Assembly (NCBI GenBank): GCA_963763855.1
Contig: CAVXPU010000005.1
Span: 1,922,001 to 1,986,000 of the forward strand
DNA: 64,000 bases
Direction: 5' to 3'
DNA from: JAIBCC01 sp963763855
GTDB taxonomy: Bacteria; Acidobacteriota; Blastocatellia; Pyrinomonadales; Pyrinomonadaceae
Of this stretch, positions 1 through 9,713 are shown piece after piece. The notes under the pieces were generated by a model. That model had not been told where the DNA came from. It did not search any database and saw only the letters and a list, made by a program, of their open reading frames with translations. Position 1 is the stretch's first letter. The number at the start of each line of letters is the position of its first letter. A program made the translations under genes and the position numbers.

Positions 1-18
1 AAATACCTCCAATAATAG

Positions 19-52
19 TGGGATGGCTGAGGAAACTCCGCCATCCCATTTT
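19..52. terminator. Hairpin, possible terminator
   Basis: A 9-bp perfect inverted repeat (TGGGATGGC at 19-27 with its complement at 40-48) is followed on the plus strand by TTTT. It lies just beyond the stop of the minus-strand chaperone gene. The T-run is on the plus side only, so it best fits a rightward transcript entering from outside the window; use as a bidirectional terminator is possible. Confidence 0.5.
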
Positions 53-84
53 CAGTCTCAATCGAATCAAAGTGATTTACGCCG

Positions 85-723
85 CTAATTTATGCCGCAT
101 TCAAAGAATTCTTCGTCCATCTCTCCCAAAACCGGCAATATTTGCCTTATTTTTTTGTCTTTATCGCGACCCACGCGTTTGAGAAGTGCCGTGCTGGATA
201 ACGCGAGATACTCTATCCCTGAGGAGGCGAGCGACTTTGCAATTTGTTCAGTATATTTTGCTAGATGTTCGTCGTTAAAAGTTTTCGCAGCTTTGGCAGT
301 TATTTGAGCATGTTCAGAGTCGCCGCATTCGTTGGCGAAAGCTTCTTTTAATTTCAGATAAGCCATGAAACCTGTTTCAACGGCGATATGATCCGGCGTT
401 TCAGCTGTATTCGGCTGATACGAAAACGCTTTGTAGAATGCCGATAATTCCGAAAGTAAATAGCCGGGCTGCACCCAACTTCGATAAGTAACTTCGCGGG
501 CGGGAGCGGGTCCGCCGGGACCAAAAATTGAATGATAAAGACCGTCGCTCGCTTCGACTTTGGCAAACTCAGCTGCAGTCCTTAATTGACCATCGGTAAT
601 TTCATTAGCTAGGTTCTTGACGTTTTCATGCCAATTGCCGTTGGGACATTCAAACAGCAGACTAATTAGTCGCCATTCCGCTGCTTCATTTAAGAGATTT
701 GTTTTCTGTTGTTTGGCTTTCAT
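85..723 (-). CDS. TorD/DmsD-family molybdoenzyme maturation chaperone
   Basis: A 212-residue, all-helical cytoplasmic protein of the TorD/NarJ chaperone family. These proteins bind the apo-catalytic subunit of DMSO-reductase-family enzymes, assist cofactor insertion and guard the Tat signal until folding is complete. The Gly/Pro-rich stretch after YHSIFGPGG and the following ELSAFYKAF helix fit the family. The start has AGGAA about 6 bases upstream. It is the last gene of the minus-strand operon, 7 bases after the haem-b subunit, which matches the position of the D gene in serABDC/ddhABDC/clrABDC-type operons. The partner is inferred to be the alpha subunit at 2824-6261. Confidence 0.85.
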   Translation of the reverse strand: MKAKQQKTNLLNEAAEWRLISLLFECPNGNWHENVKNLANEITDGQLRTAAEFAKVEASDGLYHSIFGPGGPAPAREVTYRSWVQPGYLLSELSAFYKAFSYQPNTAETPDHIAVETGFMAYLKLKEAFANECGDSEHAQITAKAAKTFNDEHLAKYTEQIAKSLASSGIEYLALSSTALLKRVGRDKDKKIRQILPVLGEMDEEFFECGIN

Positions 724-730
724 TTTATTC

Positions 731-1576
731 CTATTTCATTATCAAATTTACCCAGCCCGTCCGCATTTTTCTCGCTCCGGTTTCGCCTTTCGAACCTTCC
801 CAAATGGCAAAGGCGATCTGTGATTGTTTTTCTTTTGAGAAGCCTTCGGGCAATGGTCGAGTGATGACCACCGCCCATCCTTTTGCAGTTCTTACGCCTT
901 TGCCTTTGGAGAAGGATTGCGGGTTTGGCGAGAGCGTTCCCGGACCTTCGGCAATGAGGTCTTCAACCGGCTGCTGACGCGGACCTTGACGATTGTTACC
1001 TAAAGATCGGGCAGGTGCGTAACGCAGTTCTGCATCTTTCCTAGCTTGAGGATTCTTTTCTAAAGACTCGGCTTGAAAAGGATAATGATCCGGTTTGGCG
1101 TTTGGATAAATACTCGTAATTTCATCTGCTCTGCCGTCAACAATCGCTTGCCAATCCGCCCGCCAAAACGAAATTTGGACAGTTTTATCCTTTTCGCCCA
1201 TTTGCGGTGCCGGAACGGCGGCTTCGATTTTTATCGGAACTTGAACCGCACAACCGTCAATAAAATTATGCGGTTTCGCCATATCATTTTGGGTATCATC
1301 GAGCCATTCGATTCGAAATGCGACCTCCTTACCGTCAGTCACCGCCTGCACCTGAACTTCCTGAGTCGTAACTTCCATCTGACGCGGCTCGACTAAATCC
1401 TGCAAAATCAGTTTTGAGCCGTGAGTTGGGGCATTGCTCCAAACCGAATCATTTGCTTCGAGCGAAATTTTCGGAGCGGAAACAACTTGCACATCGGGCG
1501 TTAGAACTACTGCTTTTCGACATGATACAAAAAGAAGAAAAATTATGAATATTGATAGAAAAATTACTTTTTTCAT
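731..1576 (-). CDS. Type II DMSO-reductase-family gamma subunit, haem-b lipoprotein
   Basis: A 281-residue protein resembling the haem-b gamma subunits of ethylbenzene dehydrogenase, DMS dehydrogenase and selenate/chlorate reductase. It starts with a hydrophobic signal ending LLFVSC at about residues 14-19, a plausible lipobox, so it is probably a lipoprotein facing the periplasm. The rest is a beta-rich EB_dh-type domain (for example VAFRIEWLDDTQND). In EbdC the haem is bound by Met and Lys; I cannot assign those ligands here without alignment. GAGG precedes the ATG. It would carry electrons between the beta-subunit Fe-S chain and a periplasmic cytochrome c. The C-terminal third is rich in Pro/Gln/Arg. 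Confidence 0.82.
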   Translation of the reverse strand: MKKVIFLSIFIIFLLFVSCRKAVVLTPDVQVVSAPKISLEANDSVWSNAPTHGSKLILQDLVEPRQMEVTTQEVQVQAVTDGKEVAFRIEWLDDTQNDMAKPHNFIDGCAVQVPIKIEAAVPAPQMGEKDKTVQISFWRADWQAIVDGRADEITSIYPNAKPDHYPFQAESLEKNPQARKDAELRYAPARSLGNNRQGPRQQPVEDLIAEGPGTLSPNPQSFSKGKGVRTAKGWAVVITRPLPEGFSKEKQSQIAFAIWEGSKGETGARKMRTGWVNLIMK

Positions 1577-1589
1577 AAAAACCTCATTC

Positions 1590-1637
1590 GATTTTGGATT
1601 TCGGATTTGTCATTAAATCAATCCAAAATCCAAAATC
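1590..1637. repeat. Intergenic inverted repeat, 12-bp arms
   Basis: Arms 1590-1601 (GATTTTGGATTT) and 1626-1637 are exact reverse complements, and further degenerate copies of the CCAAAATC word run to about 1650. It fills the 78-bp gap between the gamma and beta genes. It resembles other low-complexity dispersed repeats in this window (39890-39935, 42014-42095). Confidence 0.6.
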
Positions 1638-1654
1638 AGCATTCCAAAATCGTG

Positions 1655-2803
1655 TTACGGACAATTAGTGCGTGTAATCTGATACAGTTTGTCCACCGCC
1701 GGACGAATATGGACGGGTTCTTTCATCGGCACGTCAACGAGTTCTTTGCCGTTTGCATCCAGTCCGATAATTTTGTCGCCGACCCGTTTCCAACGCTCCA
1801 TTACCATTTCGCTTGAACCGAAAAGCCCAAGCAGTCCCATCAAATCATCGTCTTTATTGGCGGCGGCTTCGCGATAGGTTTTGATGGCGTGGTCAACTCC
1901 GGGACCAAACATTTGTTTGGTAAATGATGTCGGAACGTGAATCGGCGGAATATAATAAACATTCGGTTCAAGCCCAAACTGCGGAAACAACGGCAACGCT
2001 ACTTTTTTGACGTGAACAAGATAATCAATCGGATTCTGCGGATTTGCTTTGTCGGGCGTGTTGATGTAGCCAGCCATCCGGATTTTGCCGATACAATTTA
2101 CAAAACATTGCGGCTGAATACCCATTTCCATTTTTGGGTAACAGGCGATACATTTTTCAGATGTTCCGGTCATCGTGTTAAAAAAAACTTTTTTATACGG
2201 ACAACCGCGAACGCATTCCTGATAACCGCGACAACGCTCTTGGTCAACCAAAACGATGCCGTCTTCGGGGCGTTTGTAAATTGAACCGCGTGGACACGAA
2301 GCCAGACAACCTGGGTAAGTGCAGTGATTACAGATTCTGGCAAGGTAATAAAACCAAGCCATATCGTGCGTTTCAAAAAGACTCGCTCCGCCTTCGATTC
2401 CGCCCGCACAATCGTCTTCGCCGACATTTGGATAAGCGTAATCTTCATCTGCCGGTCGCCAACCCATGACGCGTTCGCCCGCCGGAGCGGATTCAAAAAT
2501 TGTGCTGCCTTCGTAAACAGGTTTTTCGCCAGCCTCGTTCCATTTTTGCCCGTCGAGCATATTTAGGAGATTTAAGTCCCAAGCGAGCGGATAAAATCCA
2601 TATGGTTTGGTTTCGACATTGTTCCAGAGCATATATTCCTGCCCTTTGCCCGATGTCCAAGTCGTCTTGCAAGCTAGAGTGCAGGTCTGACAGGCGATAC
2701 ATTTATTGGTATCAAAGACCGCTGCAAACTGTTTGTTCGGACGTGATTCGGGATACCAATACGACATCTCTCTTCCCAATTGCCAATTATTTACGCGAGC
2801 CAT
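1655..2803 (-). CDS. Type II DMSO-reductase-family beta subunit, NarH-like Fe-S protein
   Basis: A 382-residue polyferredoxin with four cluster-binding groups: CIACQTCTLAC near the N-terminus, CNHCTYPGCLASC, CRGYQECVRGC, and CIACYP...CFVNC. In CRGYQEC a Tyr occupies the position of the second Cys, as Trp does in NarH. This predicts one [3Fe-4S] and three [4Fe-4S] clusters. The chosen ATG (MARVNNWQLG) has AAAGGAG ideally placed; a longer frame to 2914 runs into the alpha gene and lacks an RBS. There is no signal peptide, so it should be co-exported with the Tat-targeted alpha subunit. It wires the molybdenum site to the haem-b subunit. Confidence 0.93.
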   Translation of the reverse strand: MARVNNWQLGREMSYWYPESRPNKQFAAVFDTNKCIACQTCTLACKTTWTSGKGQEYMLWNNVETKPYGFYPLAWDLNLLNMLDGQKWNEAGEKPVYEGSTIFESAPAGERVMGWRPADEDYAYPNVGEDDCAGGIEGGASLFETHDMAWFYYLARICNHCTYPGCLASCPRGSIYKRPEDGIVLVDQERCRGYQECVRGCPYKKVFFNTMTGTSEKCIACYPKMEMGIQPQCFVNCIGKIRMAGYINTPDKANPQNPIDYLVHVKKVALPLFPQFGLEPNVYYIPPIHVPTSFTKQMFGPGVDHAIKTYREAAANKDDDLMGLLGLFGSSEMVMERWKRVGDKIIGLDANGKELVDVPMKEPVHIRPAVDKLYQITRTNCP

Positions 2804-2823
2804 AATATTTTTCTCCTTTGAAA

Positions 2824-5800
2824 CTAACTTTTCTTCAAGAATTCCCCTGCCAAATACTTCTTCATCTGATCGGATTCGGTTCGCGGACGAATGCCCAACG
2901 TTACCGGTCTCCACAATCCAACGCCGTCAATTCCGCCCGGTTCAGCCTTTGTGATCTTGACAAAGGATTCACGCGGAGCACCGGTCGGACAATGAATATC
3001 CGCCGCAAAACCTTTGCCCATTCCTTGCCCGAACATTCCTTTGCGAACAAGCGAATCCGTCATCCAGGTCGGTTTCAGCCAACCGCGTGTTGCCGATTGG
3101 TGTGACCCTGATCGAAACATCGCCTGATAATTCGTCTTTTCATTTTTCGCCAAACCGTCCTTTCGGGTTTTTTGACCCAAAACCGAACCGGGTGTCGCGG
3201 CATACATATTGAACCACATCCGTGTAACACCTCTTGGCGTGCCGGGATAAAACCTGATGCGGCACATCAAACGGGCAACTTCGTATTCCTCTTTCCGATT
3301 TTGCCAACCGCGAAACGGTCGGTCTTCGGGATCAGCATCAATCCAAACGTAATCGCCATCGTTTACGCCGATCTCCTGTGCATCCGTCGGGTTAATGTCA
3401 ACATAACCTTCCGTAACAAATGGAGCACGTTTGTCGCGACGGTAGATATCGCCGAAAGGTCCGAAAAGAACAGCAACCATATCGGTATCGATTGGGTTCG
3501 TGTGTGCACCGTGCCGATATTTCGGCGTGTGGAAAATGAATTTGTAGCCGTCTTTGATTAATGGGTGCGGATGAGTTTTCGCTTCCGCCCACGTATAGAC
3601 AACATTGCGTCCGCAACGGGTTTCGCAGCTCAAATCATCGCGGCTTACGCCGTAGCTTTCGGGAGATGCGGGACGCATTGCTTCGTGCGGAGGCGAAATG
3701 ATGCAATTCGGTTCGTAAAAGGTCGAATCAACCGGCTCACGGTGAACGGGCAGATTTTCGCCCGCTTCGATGAATTCATCTTCTTCACGGTAAAATTCGA
3801 GCCGTCCGCTTTTCGTGAACCAAGGCGTTGAATCAGTAACCTGATCGTAACCGACACTTTTCGGTGTTGTCCGGCTATTCATAATCGCCGGAATTCCGTT
3901 AACTGCTTTTTCGTGTAAATCCTTGAATTGATAACCTTTAGTATTGGTTGAAAAATCAAGAATCCGATGCAGATAAACCTCGGTGTTGCCTTCATTGACG
4001 AATTTCCAGTAATCATTGAAACGCTGGTCGCCTGTTAATTCGGCGAGTTTTGCAGAGACTAAAGCATAAACTTCGATGTCGCCAATAGTATTAAAAATTC
4101 GCTCGATTGGCGTTTTCGGAAAGACCATCAAAAACGGATTCGTGACCGAGGCAGTCATATCGGGATGTTTTAGTTCCGCCCACGAATCCACACCAAAAAC
4201 GACATCTGCCCATTCACAAGAAGTTGACCAATGCCATTCATTAACCGCGATTAACTCGATTTTAGGCAGAGCATTGAAAACCTGATTGTAATGCCATTTG
4301 ACGTTACCGAGAATTGAATTAGCGTTGGCAAACCAGAGCGATTTGGTCGGGCAAGGCATATGAGTTTTGCCGGTCAGCAGTTTGTTGCCAACTCTTAAAG
4401 GATGATCTTCGTGATTGTAATAGTGGGCGGATTCAGCCTTCCAGTATTGCTTCGGGCGAGCAGGTTTCGCAGGATCAAGCTCAATGTCAAAAGGATTTTC
4501 GTTGATGTATTGCGGAGCTCCATTGAAAAGTGCGGTGCGGTAATTTCCGGCGTAAGAACCGACATTTCCGCCTATTTTTCCTACGTTTCCAGTCAAAGCG
4601 GCGAGCAAAAAGAGGTCACGATCTTTATTGTCGCTATTGAAAAATTGATTTGGTCCCATCCCGACTGCAAAGAGTGTTGTTCCGAAATCTCTGGCAAAAA
4701 GTCTTGCCAATCTTTCGACTGCAGCGGCAGGTGCCCAAGTGATTTCTTCAGTCGTTTTCGGATCAAAATGTGCGGCATATTCTTTGACTAAATCGAAGAC
4801 AGGACGGCACTTAACCTTGCTTCCGTCCGCCAGCGTAACCTCGATTGAACCTTCGATCAAGGCTTCACCGATTTTGGAATTTTTGCCTACTTCATCGCGG
4901 GTTAAAGGCTTTGGTGCATTCGCTTTTGTGTCCCACCAAAGATAATCGCCCCATTCATTTCTAAGTTTTTCGGGGACAATATTTTGCGTTGTTTGATGAA
5001 TTGGGATTGGCTCTTTTTCGCCTTCTTTGACGATAAAAGTTGATTTTAATACAGCGGGCTCACCGCCAAAAACTTCGCTCGCCTTGATATATTTGAGAGT
5101 GTCCATCCGAACTAAAATCGGCATATCAGTCCATTGGCGAACATATTCGGGATCATAAAGTTTTTCCTGCATAATGACGTTGGCGAAACCGAGTGCCAGT
5201 GCGGGCATCGTTCCAGGACGAACAACCAGAACCTCATCAGCTTTGGTCGCAGTTGCCGAATATTCACAAGCGATGACAACGATTTTTGTCCCTTTAACGC
5301 GGGCTTCGGTGAGCCAATGAGCGTCCGGCATTTTGGTCGTAATCCAGTTCATCCCCCAAACGACTACGGTTTTGGCTTGTTCAACTGAATTTAAATCAAA
5401 TTCCACCGTTTGTTGTCCTGTCACCATCGGATGTCCGGGCGGCAAATCGGTGTGCCACGAATAATTATCAAATCCTTTCGGTCCGACAGCCTGATCCGCT
5501 CCGACATTTCTGATTTTTGAATCAAGCAGGGCAATCGAATTCGCCATCCGATACATTCCGAAAACACGAGTCATTCCCAAAAGCGGCATTCCGCCGCGAA
5601 ATTTCATTACCTGAGTGCCGATTCCGTTGGTCGCTTCGATGGTTGCAGGGTCATAATGTTGCTCGGTCAAACGGCGTTTACCTTCATCGCCGTTGTAAGT
5701 TTCGGCGATATTTTTGAGAGTCGCCGCGACAATCGTGGCAGCTTCGGCGTGAGGCATTCGCACCCATTCATCTTTTGCACGTTGAAAATATTTGGTATCG

Positions 5801-6261
5801 GGGCGACCATCATTTGCACGCGGAAAACCTTCTTCATACCATTTTTTAAAGCCCGCACGAACCATCGTGCCATTGACCCGACGGTCGCCGTAAAACCTTC
5901 TGGTCAAAGCTAATCCTTTTTGGCAAACCCGCGGATCCCAACGATGACTTGTCTTATTTCCAGCTGAATCTTCCGCTTTTCCGTAGCCCATCGTCGGTCC
6001 GATTCGCGTAATCACGCCGTCGCGGACGTAGGCATTGAGCAGGCAATTATGCGTATCGTTCGGAGCACAGGTAAAAGTGAAGGACGAGTCGTATTTGAAT
6101 AAATCACGATAAACCTTTTCCCAATCACGGTTTGGATAAACCGCTAACGGATTTGTAATCGCGTCCAATCCCCACGCGGTTGTCGTCGAAGCAACCAATG
6201 CTCCAAAACCCGCCGCCGAAATTCTTGCCAAAAATTCACGTCTTGAAATTTCCTTTTTCAT
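2824..6261 (-). CDS. Type II DMSO-reductase-family molybdopterin oxidoreductase, alpha subunit
   Basis: A 1145-residue catalytic subunit. The start MKKEISRREFLARIS has AGAGGT upstream and gives a twin-arginine signal; longer frames run into the upstream repeat. Mo-bisPGD enzymes of the NarG/EbdA/SerA/ClrA clade carry an Asp molybdenum ligand, and SWHTDLPPGHP (Asp about 272) matches the NarG DLPP motif. FS0-cluster residues appear as Cys65-x3-Asp69-x3-Cys73 and Cys113, so the usual second Cys is Asp. With the Tat signal, NarH-like beta and haem-b lipoprotein, it acts in the periplasm. Its substrate cannot be read from sequence: nitrate, nitrite, chlorate, selenate, DMS or a hydrocarbon are all possible. 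It differs from cytoplasmic NarG by its Tat signal and the lack of NarI. Confidence 0.93.
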   Translation of the reverse strand: MKKEISRREFLARISAAGFGALVASTTTAWGLDAITNPLAVYPNRDWEKVYRDLFKYDSSFTFTCAPNDTHNCLLNAYVRDGVITRIGPTMGYGKAEDSAGNKTSHRWDPRVCQKGLALTRRFYGDRRVNGTMVRAGFKKWYEEGFPRANDGRPDTKYFQRAKDEWVRMPHAEAATIVAATLKNIAETYNGDEGKRRLTEQHYDPATIEATNGIGTQVMKFRGGMPLLGMTRVFGMYRMANSIALLDSKIRNVGADQAVGPKGFDNYSWHTDLPPGHPMVTGQQTVEFDLNSVEQAKTVVVWGMNWITTKMPDAHWLTEARVKGTKIVVIACEYSATATKADEVLVVRPGTMPALALGFANVIMQEKLYDPEYVRQWTDMPILVRMDTLKYIKASEVFGGEPAVLKSTFIVKEGEKEPIPIHQTTQNIVPEKLRNEWGDYLWWDTKANAPKPLTRDEVGKNSKIGEALIEGSIEVTLADGSKVKCRPVFDLVKEYAAHFDPKTTEEITWAPAAAVERLARLFARDFGTTLFAVGMGPNQFFNSDNKDRDLFLLAALTGNVGKIGGNVGSYAGNYRTALFNGAPQYINENPFDIELDPAKPARPKQYWKAESAHYYNHEDHPLRVGNKLLTGKTHMPCPTKSLWFANANSILGNVKWHYNQVFNALPKIELIAVNEWHWSTSCEWADVVFGVDSWAELKHPDMTASVTNPFLMVFPKTPIERIFNTIGDIEVYALVSAKLAELTGDQRFNDYWKFVNEGNTEVYLHRILDFSTNTKGYQFKDLHEKAVNGIPAIMNSRTTPKSVGYDQVTDSTPWFTKSGRLEFYREEDEFIEAGENLPVHREPVDSTFYEPNCIISPPHEAMRPASPESYGVSRDDLSCETRCGRNVVYTWAEAKTHPHPLIKDGYKFIFHTPKYRHGAHTNPIDTDMVAVLFGPFGDIYRRDKRAPFVTEGYVDINPTDAQEIGVNDGDYVWIDADPEDRPFRGWQNRKEEYEVARLMCRIRFYPGTPRGVTRMWFNMYAATPGSVLGQKTRKDGLAKNEKTNYQAMFRSGSHQSATRGWLKPTWMTDSLVRKGMFGQGMGKGFAADIHCPTGAPRESFVKITKAEPGGIDGVGLWRPVTLGIRPRTESDQMKKYLAGEFLKKS

Positions 6262-6321
6262 AATGACCTCTTGTTTAGAGCTACCCCTTGTCGTGTTTGA
6301 AAAATAATTGCCGCAAAAACT

Positions 6322-6442
6322 GGAACTCGGACACTCCTGTCCGAATGAGTGCGAAGCACGAAACAAATGTTGATTTTGACGCATCTCAATCCTGGGCAAG
6401 TTTCGCCGCGTCGGGCGATTCGGACAAGAGTGTCCGAGTTCC
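6322..6442. repeat. MITE-like element, 25-bp terminal inverted repeats
   Basis: Arms 6322-6346 and 6418-6442 are reverse complements with one mismatch. The arms begin GGAACTCGGACACTCCTGTC. About 70 bp without an ORF separates them. It occupies half of the 240-bp gap between the cytochrome c stop and the alpha-subunit start, inside the operon. No target-site duplication is obvious. It could also act as an RNA hairpin in the polycistronic transcript. Confidence 0.75.
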
Positions 6443-6501
6443 GATTGCTTCCGTTTTTTACGGTATTCATTTTTCAAGGAACGAAGCCATAACTCAGAAC
6501 G

Positions 6502-8155
6502 TTATTTTTCCGAAGACCTCAAATAAACCACGATCGATTCAATTTCTTCTCGTGTTAATGCACGGCGAACAACCGACGAATTATTGAATCCCTGCATAAC
6601 TGTTCCACGCCTTCCGCGGGAAATCGTTTCAACTAAAAACGTATCGGAAACCGCTGACAAAAACGTCTTGCCGCCAATCGCTGGACCTTCCAAACCTTCG
6701 CCCGTTTTGCCGTGGCATCCTGCACAATTTGCCGTAAATAATCGTTGTCCAAAATTGCCATCGCCTTTCGCCCAATGAGCCGGCATCGTATCTGCTTTGT
6801 ATTGAACATTTCCGCCAAGTTGCCGAATATAAGCAATAAGCAATTTAATTTCGTCCGGCGTTAAACCGTTTTCGCGTTCGCCCCAAGCGAGCATCGGTCT
6901 TCCAGCACGACCTTTGTTGGTTGTTTGAATCAAAAAATCGTCTGAAGCGAGTTCGAGAAAATCGGGATTCGTAATTGAGGGATTCGGCACGAGTCCCGGG
7001 AAACGAGTTCCTTGCCCGTTTGTACCGTGACAACTCGCACAAACCGCTGTGTAGATAGTTTCGCCGTTTGAAGCAAATTCTCTCGCTCCGAAACGCATTG
7101 CTTTAACACGATCTTTCGGCAAATAAAGGTCGGGAAGACTTCGTCGGCGAAGCGAAAGAACATACATCGTTAGTAAATCGATCTGTTTTTCCGAAAGCCC
7201 AAGAGCTGGCATTTGCGAACCCTTGACCGTCGAAGCAGGCGAGCGAAAATGGGCGGCAATCCAGTTTGAAAGGGTATGTTCGCCTTGAACAGCCGAAAAA
7301 TTAAGCTGATTTGGGTCTTTGAAACCCGATTGCGACAAATCAACTCCTGCATCCCCGCCAAAATTTCCAACTTTATGACAACCTGTGCAGCCAACCGTAT
7401 TAAATTGGGCTTTGGCTTCGATGAGTTTTGACGCTCCCATCTCGGTATCGAGGAAAATTTTGACCGCTGCAAGATCGGCTTCACTGATTTCGCGGAAAGA
7501 AGTTTTCCAAACGCCTTCCTGCAGTGAGTTTTGCAAATGATTTGCATACCAATCGGCTTTATAGCCTTTAATTCCAACATTTGAAAGGTCTGGTCCTTCC
7601 ATTCCCGTCACATTTCCGCCAACCCGAAGCGTTCCGCCGCGACCTTCCACGCGATGACAGGCGTAGCAATCAAGCCGTTCAAAAGTCTTGCGGGCATTTT
7701 CCAAAACAGGCAGATTGGGCACGTTCAAAGGCGTGTGACAACTTCCGCAACTTGCGTATGCATATTTCGCCGGAAGCATCGGCTCAGTCCAAAATTCAAC
7801 GGTTCCATGTGCGTCTTCCTTGGTTGTTGCCGCACCTTGCCCGCCGTGGCAAACCGTGCAGCCGATTTCAGACGGATTATGGACGACAGGTTTGTGAATC
7901 GCCGCGACCTTCAATGGTGACGAAATTTGTTCACCAACCGCCATTCCGACGTGGCAAGTGACGCAGCGATCAGCAGTTTTCAAATTCGGATTAACAATCT
8001 GCCGCAGACGCGTATCAATCAACCCCTTCCTGATTTTTCGCGGACGCCTGAATGCCGTGCCATTCCTTGAAAAAATTCTCGGAAACAGCCGCGACTACAA
8101 GAAGGAGCAAAACCCCTAAACTCGAGAACAAAAGAAGATATTTATTTTTGTTCAT
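6502..8155 (-). CDS. Membrane-anchored heptahaem cytochrome c, apparent frameshift
   Basis: Seven CxxCH motifs occur in order: CVTCH, CTVCH, CGSCH, CYACH, CTGCH, CASCH and CAGCH; the last two lie in mono-haem-type domains near the C-terminus. The haem-bearing frame begins at 8022 with only a TTG and no export signal. An ATG at 8155, 6 bases after the cytochrome b stop, opens a 46-codon frame with one transmembrane helix (YLLLFSSLGVLLLLVVAAV) ending FKEWHG, then stops at 8015-8017. Removing one base from the G4 run (plus strand 8023-8026) joins the frames into one protein of about 550 residues. It probably links the Rieske/cytochrome b pair to the molybdoenzyme. Alternatives are a sequencing error, a recent mutation or recoding. 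Confidence 0.82.
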
Positions 8156-8161
8156 AGTCTT

Positions 8162-9710
8162 TTAATGTGCCTGCCATTGCGAAGGCGACCAGTAAAAATC
8201 CCAATTCGGACCGCGAAAATATGTGCCGATAACAGTCAGCACGATGAATCCGCACAGAAAACAAGTGAACAGAGCTAACGCACCGGCCCGCGTCGAGTTA
8301 TATTTCCGCACCGCCCAAAACGAATAAAGTGCGTAAATCAAAGTCAGCACAGTTCCCGGATTGATTAGCGTGATGACGAGTTGCGGAATATCGGGAAACC
8401 ATTCCCTCAGCCAACCGAAACGAATCGCAAATGCTTCGACCAAGATTGATGAAAGAAACCCAAATACAACCGACCATTTGACCAATTTCCAGCCGCCGCG
8501 ACCACCAAACCATTCGCCCGTGCCCTCCGTTTCGCGGTCTAAAAATGGAATCAGCCCTAAGCCGATAATACACAACATCGGAATCCCAATTCCGCCCGTA
8601 AATGCCGAGAAAGAAACGATTTCCTGTAATCCTAAAAAATACCAGGGAGCTTTTGCCGGGTTTTCAGGCACTAACGGATTCGCCATTTCTTTGAGCGGTG
8701 CGTCAGAAATAAATGCCAACGCCAGACAAATCAAAACGGTCAGCATCAACGCCGCGAGTTCGGCATAAAAAAGATGCGGCATCGATGGCAGGGTGTTTTC
8801 AGGACCATTTCCGACTGCCGAAGTTTTACCTTTGACAATCGCCGCCAATTGATAAGTTTTATTCGGTTCTTCGGTAAAAACCGGATAATTTTCATCAGGA
8901 TTTGACTGCACCCGTTTATCCACATCTTCAGGTTTCGCCAGTCCGCCGTCTTTCCGAATTCGCCAAAAATGAACCGCCATCAAAGCCGCCAATGCGAGCG
9001 GCAAAATCATTACATGAAGCAGATAGAATCGAATCAATGCTTCTTCGCCAACTTTATCCGAACCAAGCAAGAAGTTCGCGTTGCAAACCGCCGATGTCCG
9101 CCCATCCGGTAATTCCGATTGCATCCGTGATTTCACGCGGCGATTGAGCGATATTTGCTCCGATTGTGATTGCCCAATATGCGAGCTGATCCCACGGAAG
9201 CAGATAACCCGTGAACGATAAACCGAGCGTCGTTACCAGCAATCCCCAACCGATTAACCAATTGAATTCACGAGGTTTACGGTAAGCGGCGGTGTAAAAT
9301 GCCCTCGCCATATGCAAAATCACCGCGACGACCATCACGTTTGCCGCCCAACGATGAATGTTCCGCATGAAGCGTCCCGTCGGCACGATAAAATGAATGT
9401 CTTTGATGGATTGATAGGCAACGTCAGGATATGGTTTGTAGTAAAACATCAGCAAAACGCCGGTGATAAGCGTAATGAAAAAGGCAGCGGTTGTAATAAT
9501 TCCCAAGCCCATTGTCGTTGACCAACGCATACTCCAGAGGTGCGTTCGGACGGAATGTAAGTGCAGGAAAACATTGCCGAAAATAAAGGTCGAACGGGTG
9601 CGGTCAGTTTTCGGAATACCGCTACGGAATGTAACTTCAAAAAGCCGCTTCGGCGTGGATTTTAAGTTTTCCCAAAACTCGCTTAACGCTGATTGTTTTG
9701 CTGTTTTCAT
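8162..9710 (-). CDS. Cytochrome b of a Rieske/cytochrome b complex, apparent frameshift
   Basis: The N-terminal frame (9054-9710, 218 aa) carries helices A-C with the first haem-ligand pair (His-x13-His in NIHRWAANVMVVAVILH). The C-terminal frame (from about 9070 down to 8162) carries the second pair (His-x14-His in LLHVMILPLALAALMAVHF) and the C-terminal helices with a P-E-N-P quinone-site region. The first frame ends QRELLAWFG; the second supplies LLGSDKVGEEALIRFYLLH. Removing one base near 9069-9073 gives a continuous GGLQRELLLGSDKVG. This is not the natural b6/subunit IV split, which falls after helix D. The x14 spacing is b6f-like. The joined protein is about 515 residues. Confidence 0.87.
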
Positions 9711-9713
9711 AAC

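Noticed and set aside
2824..6261. Cytoplasmic respiratory nitrate reductase NarG
   Set aside because: The Tat signal is intact, there is no NarI, and a haem-b lipoprotein gamma subunit is present; this fits the periplasmic type II group.
8162..9710. Cytochrome b encoded as a natural b6/subunit IV pair
   Set aside because: The break lies before helix D, so the first fragment would lack one ligand for each haem; b6/IV splits fall after helix D. A one-base repair gives a normal sequence.
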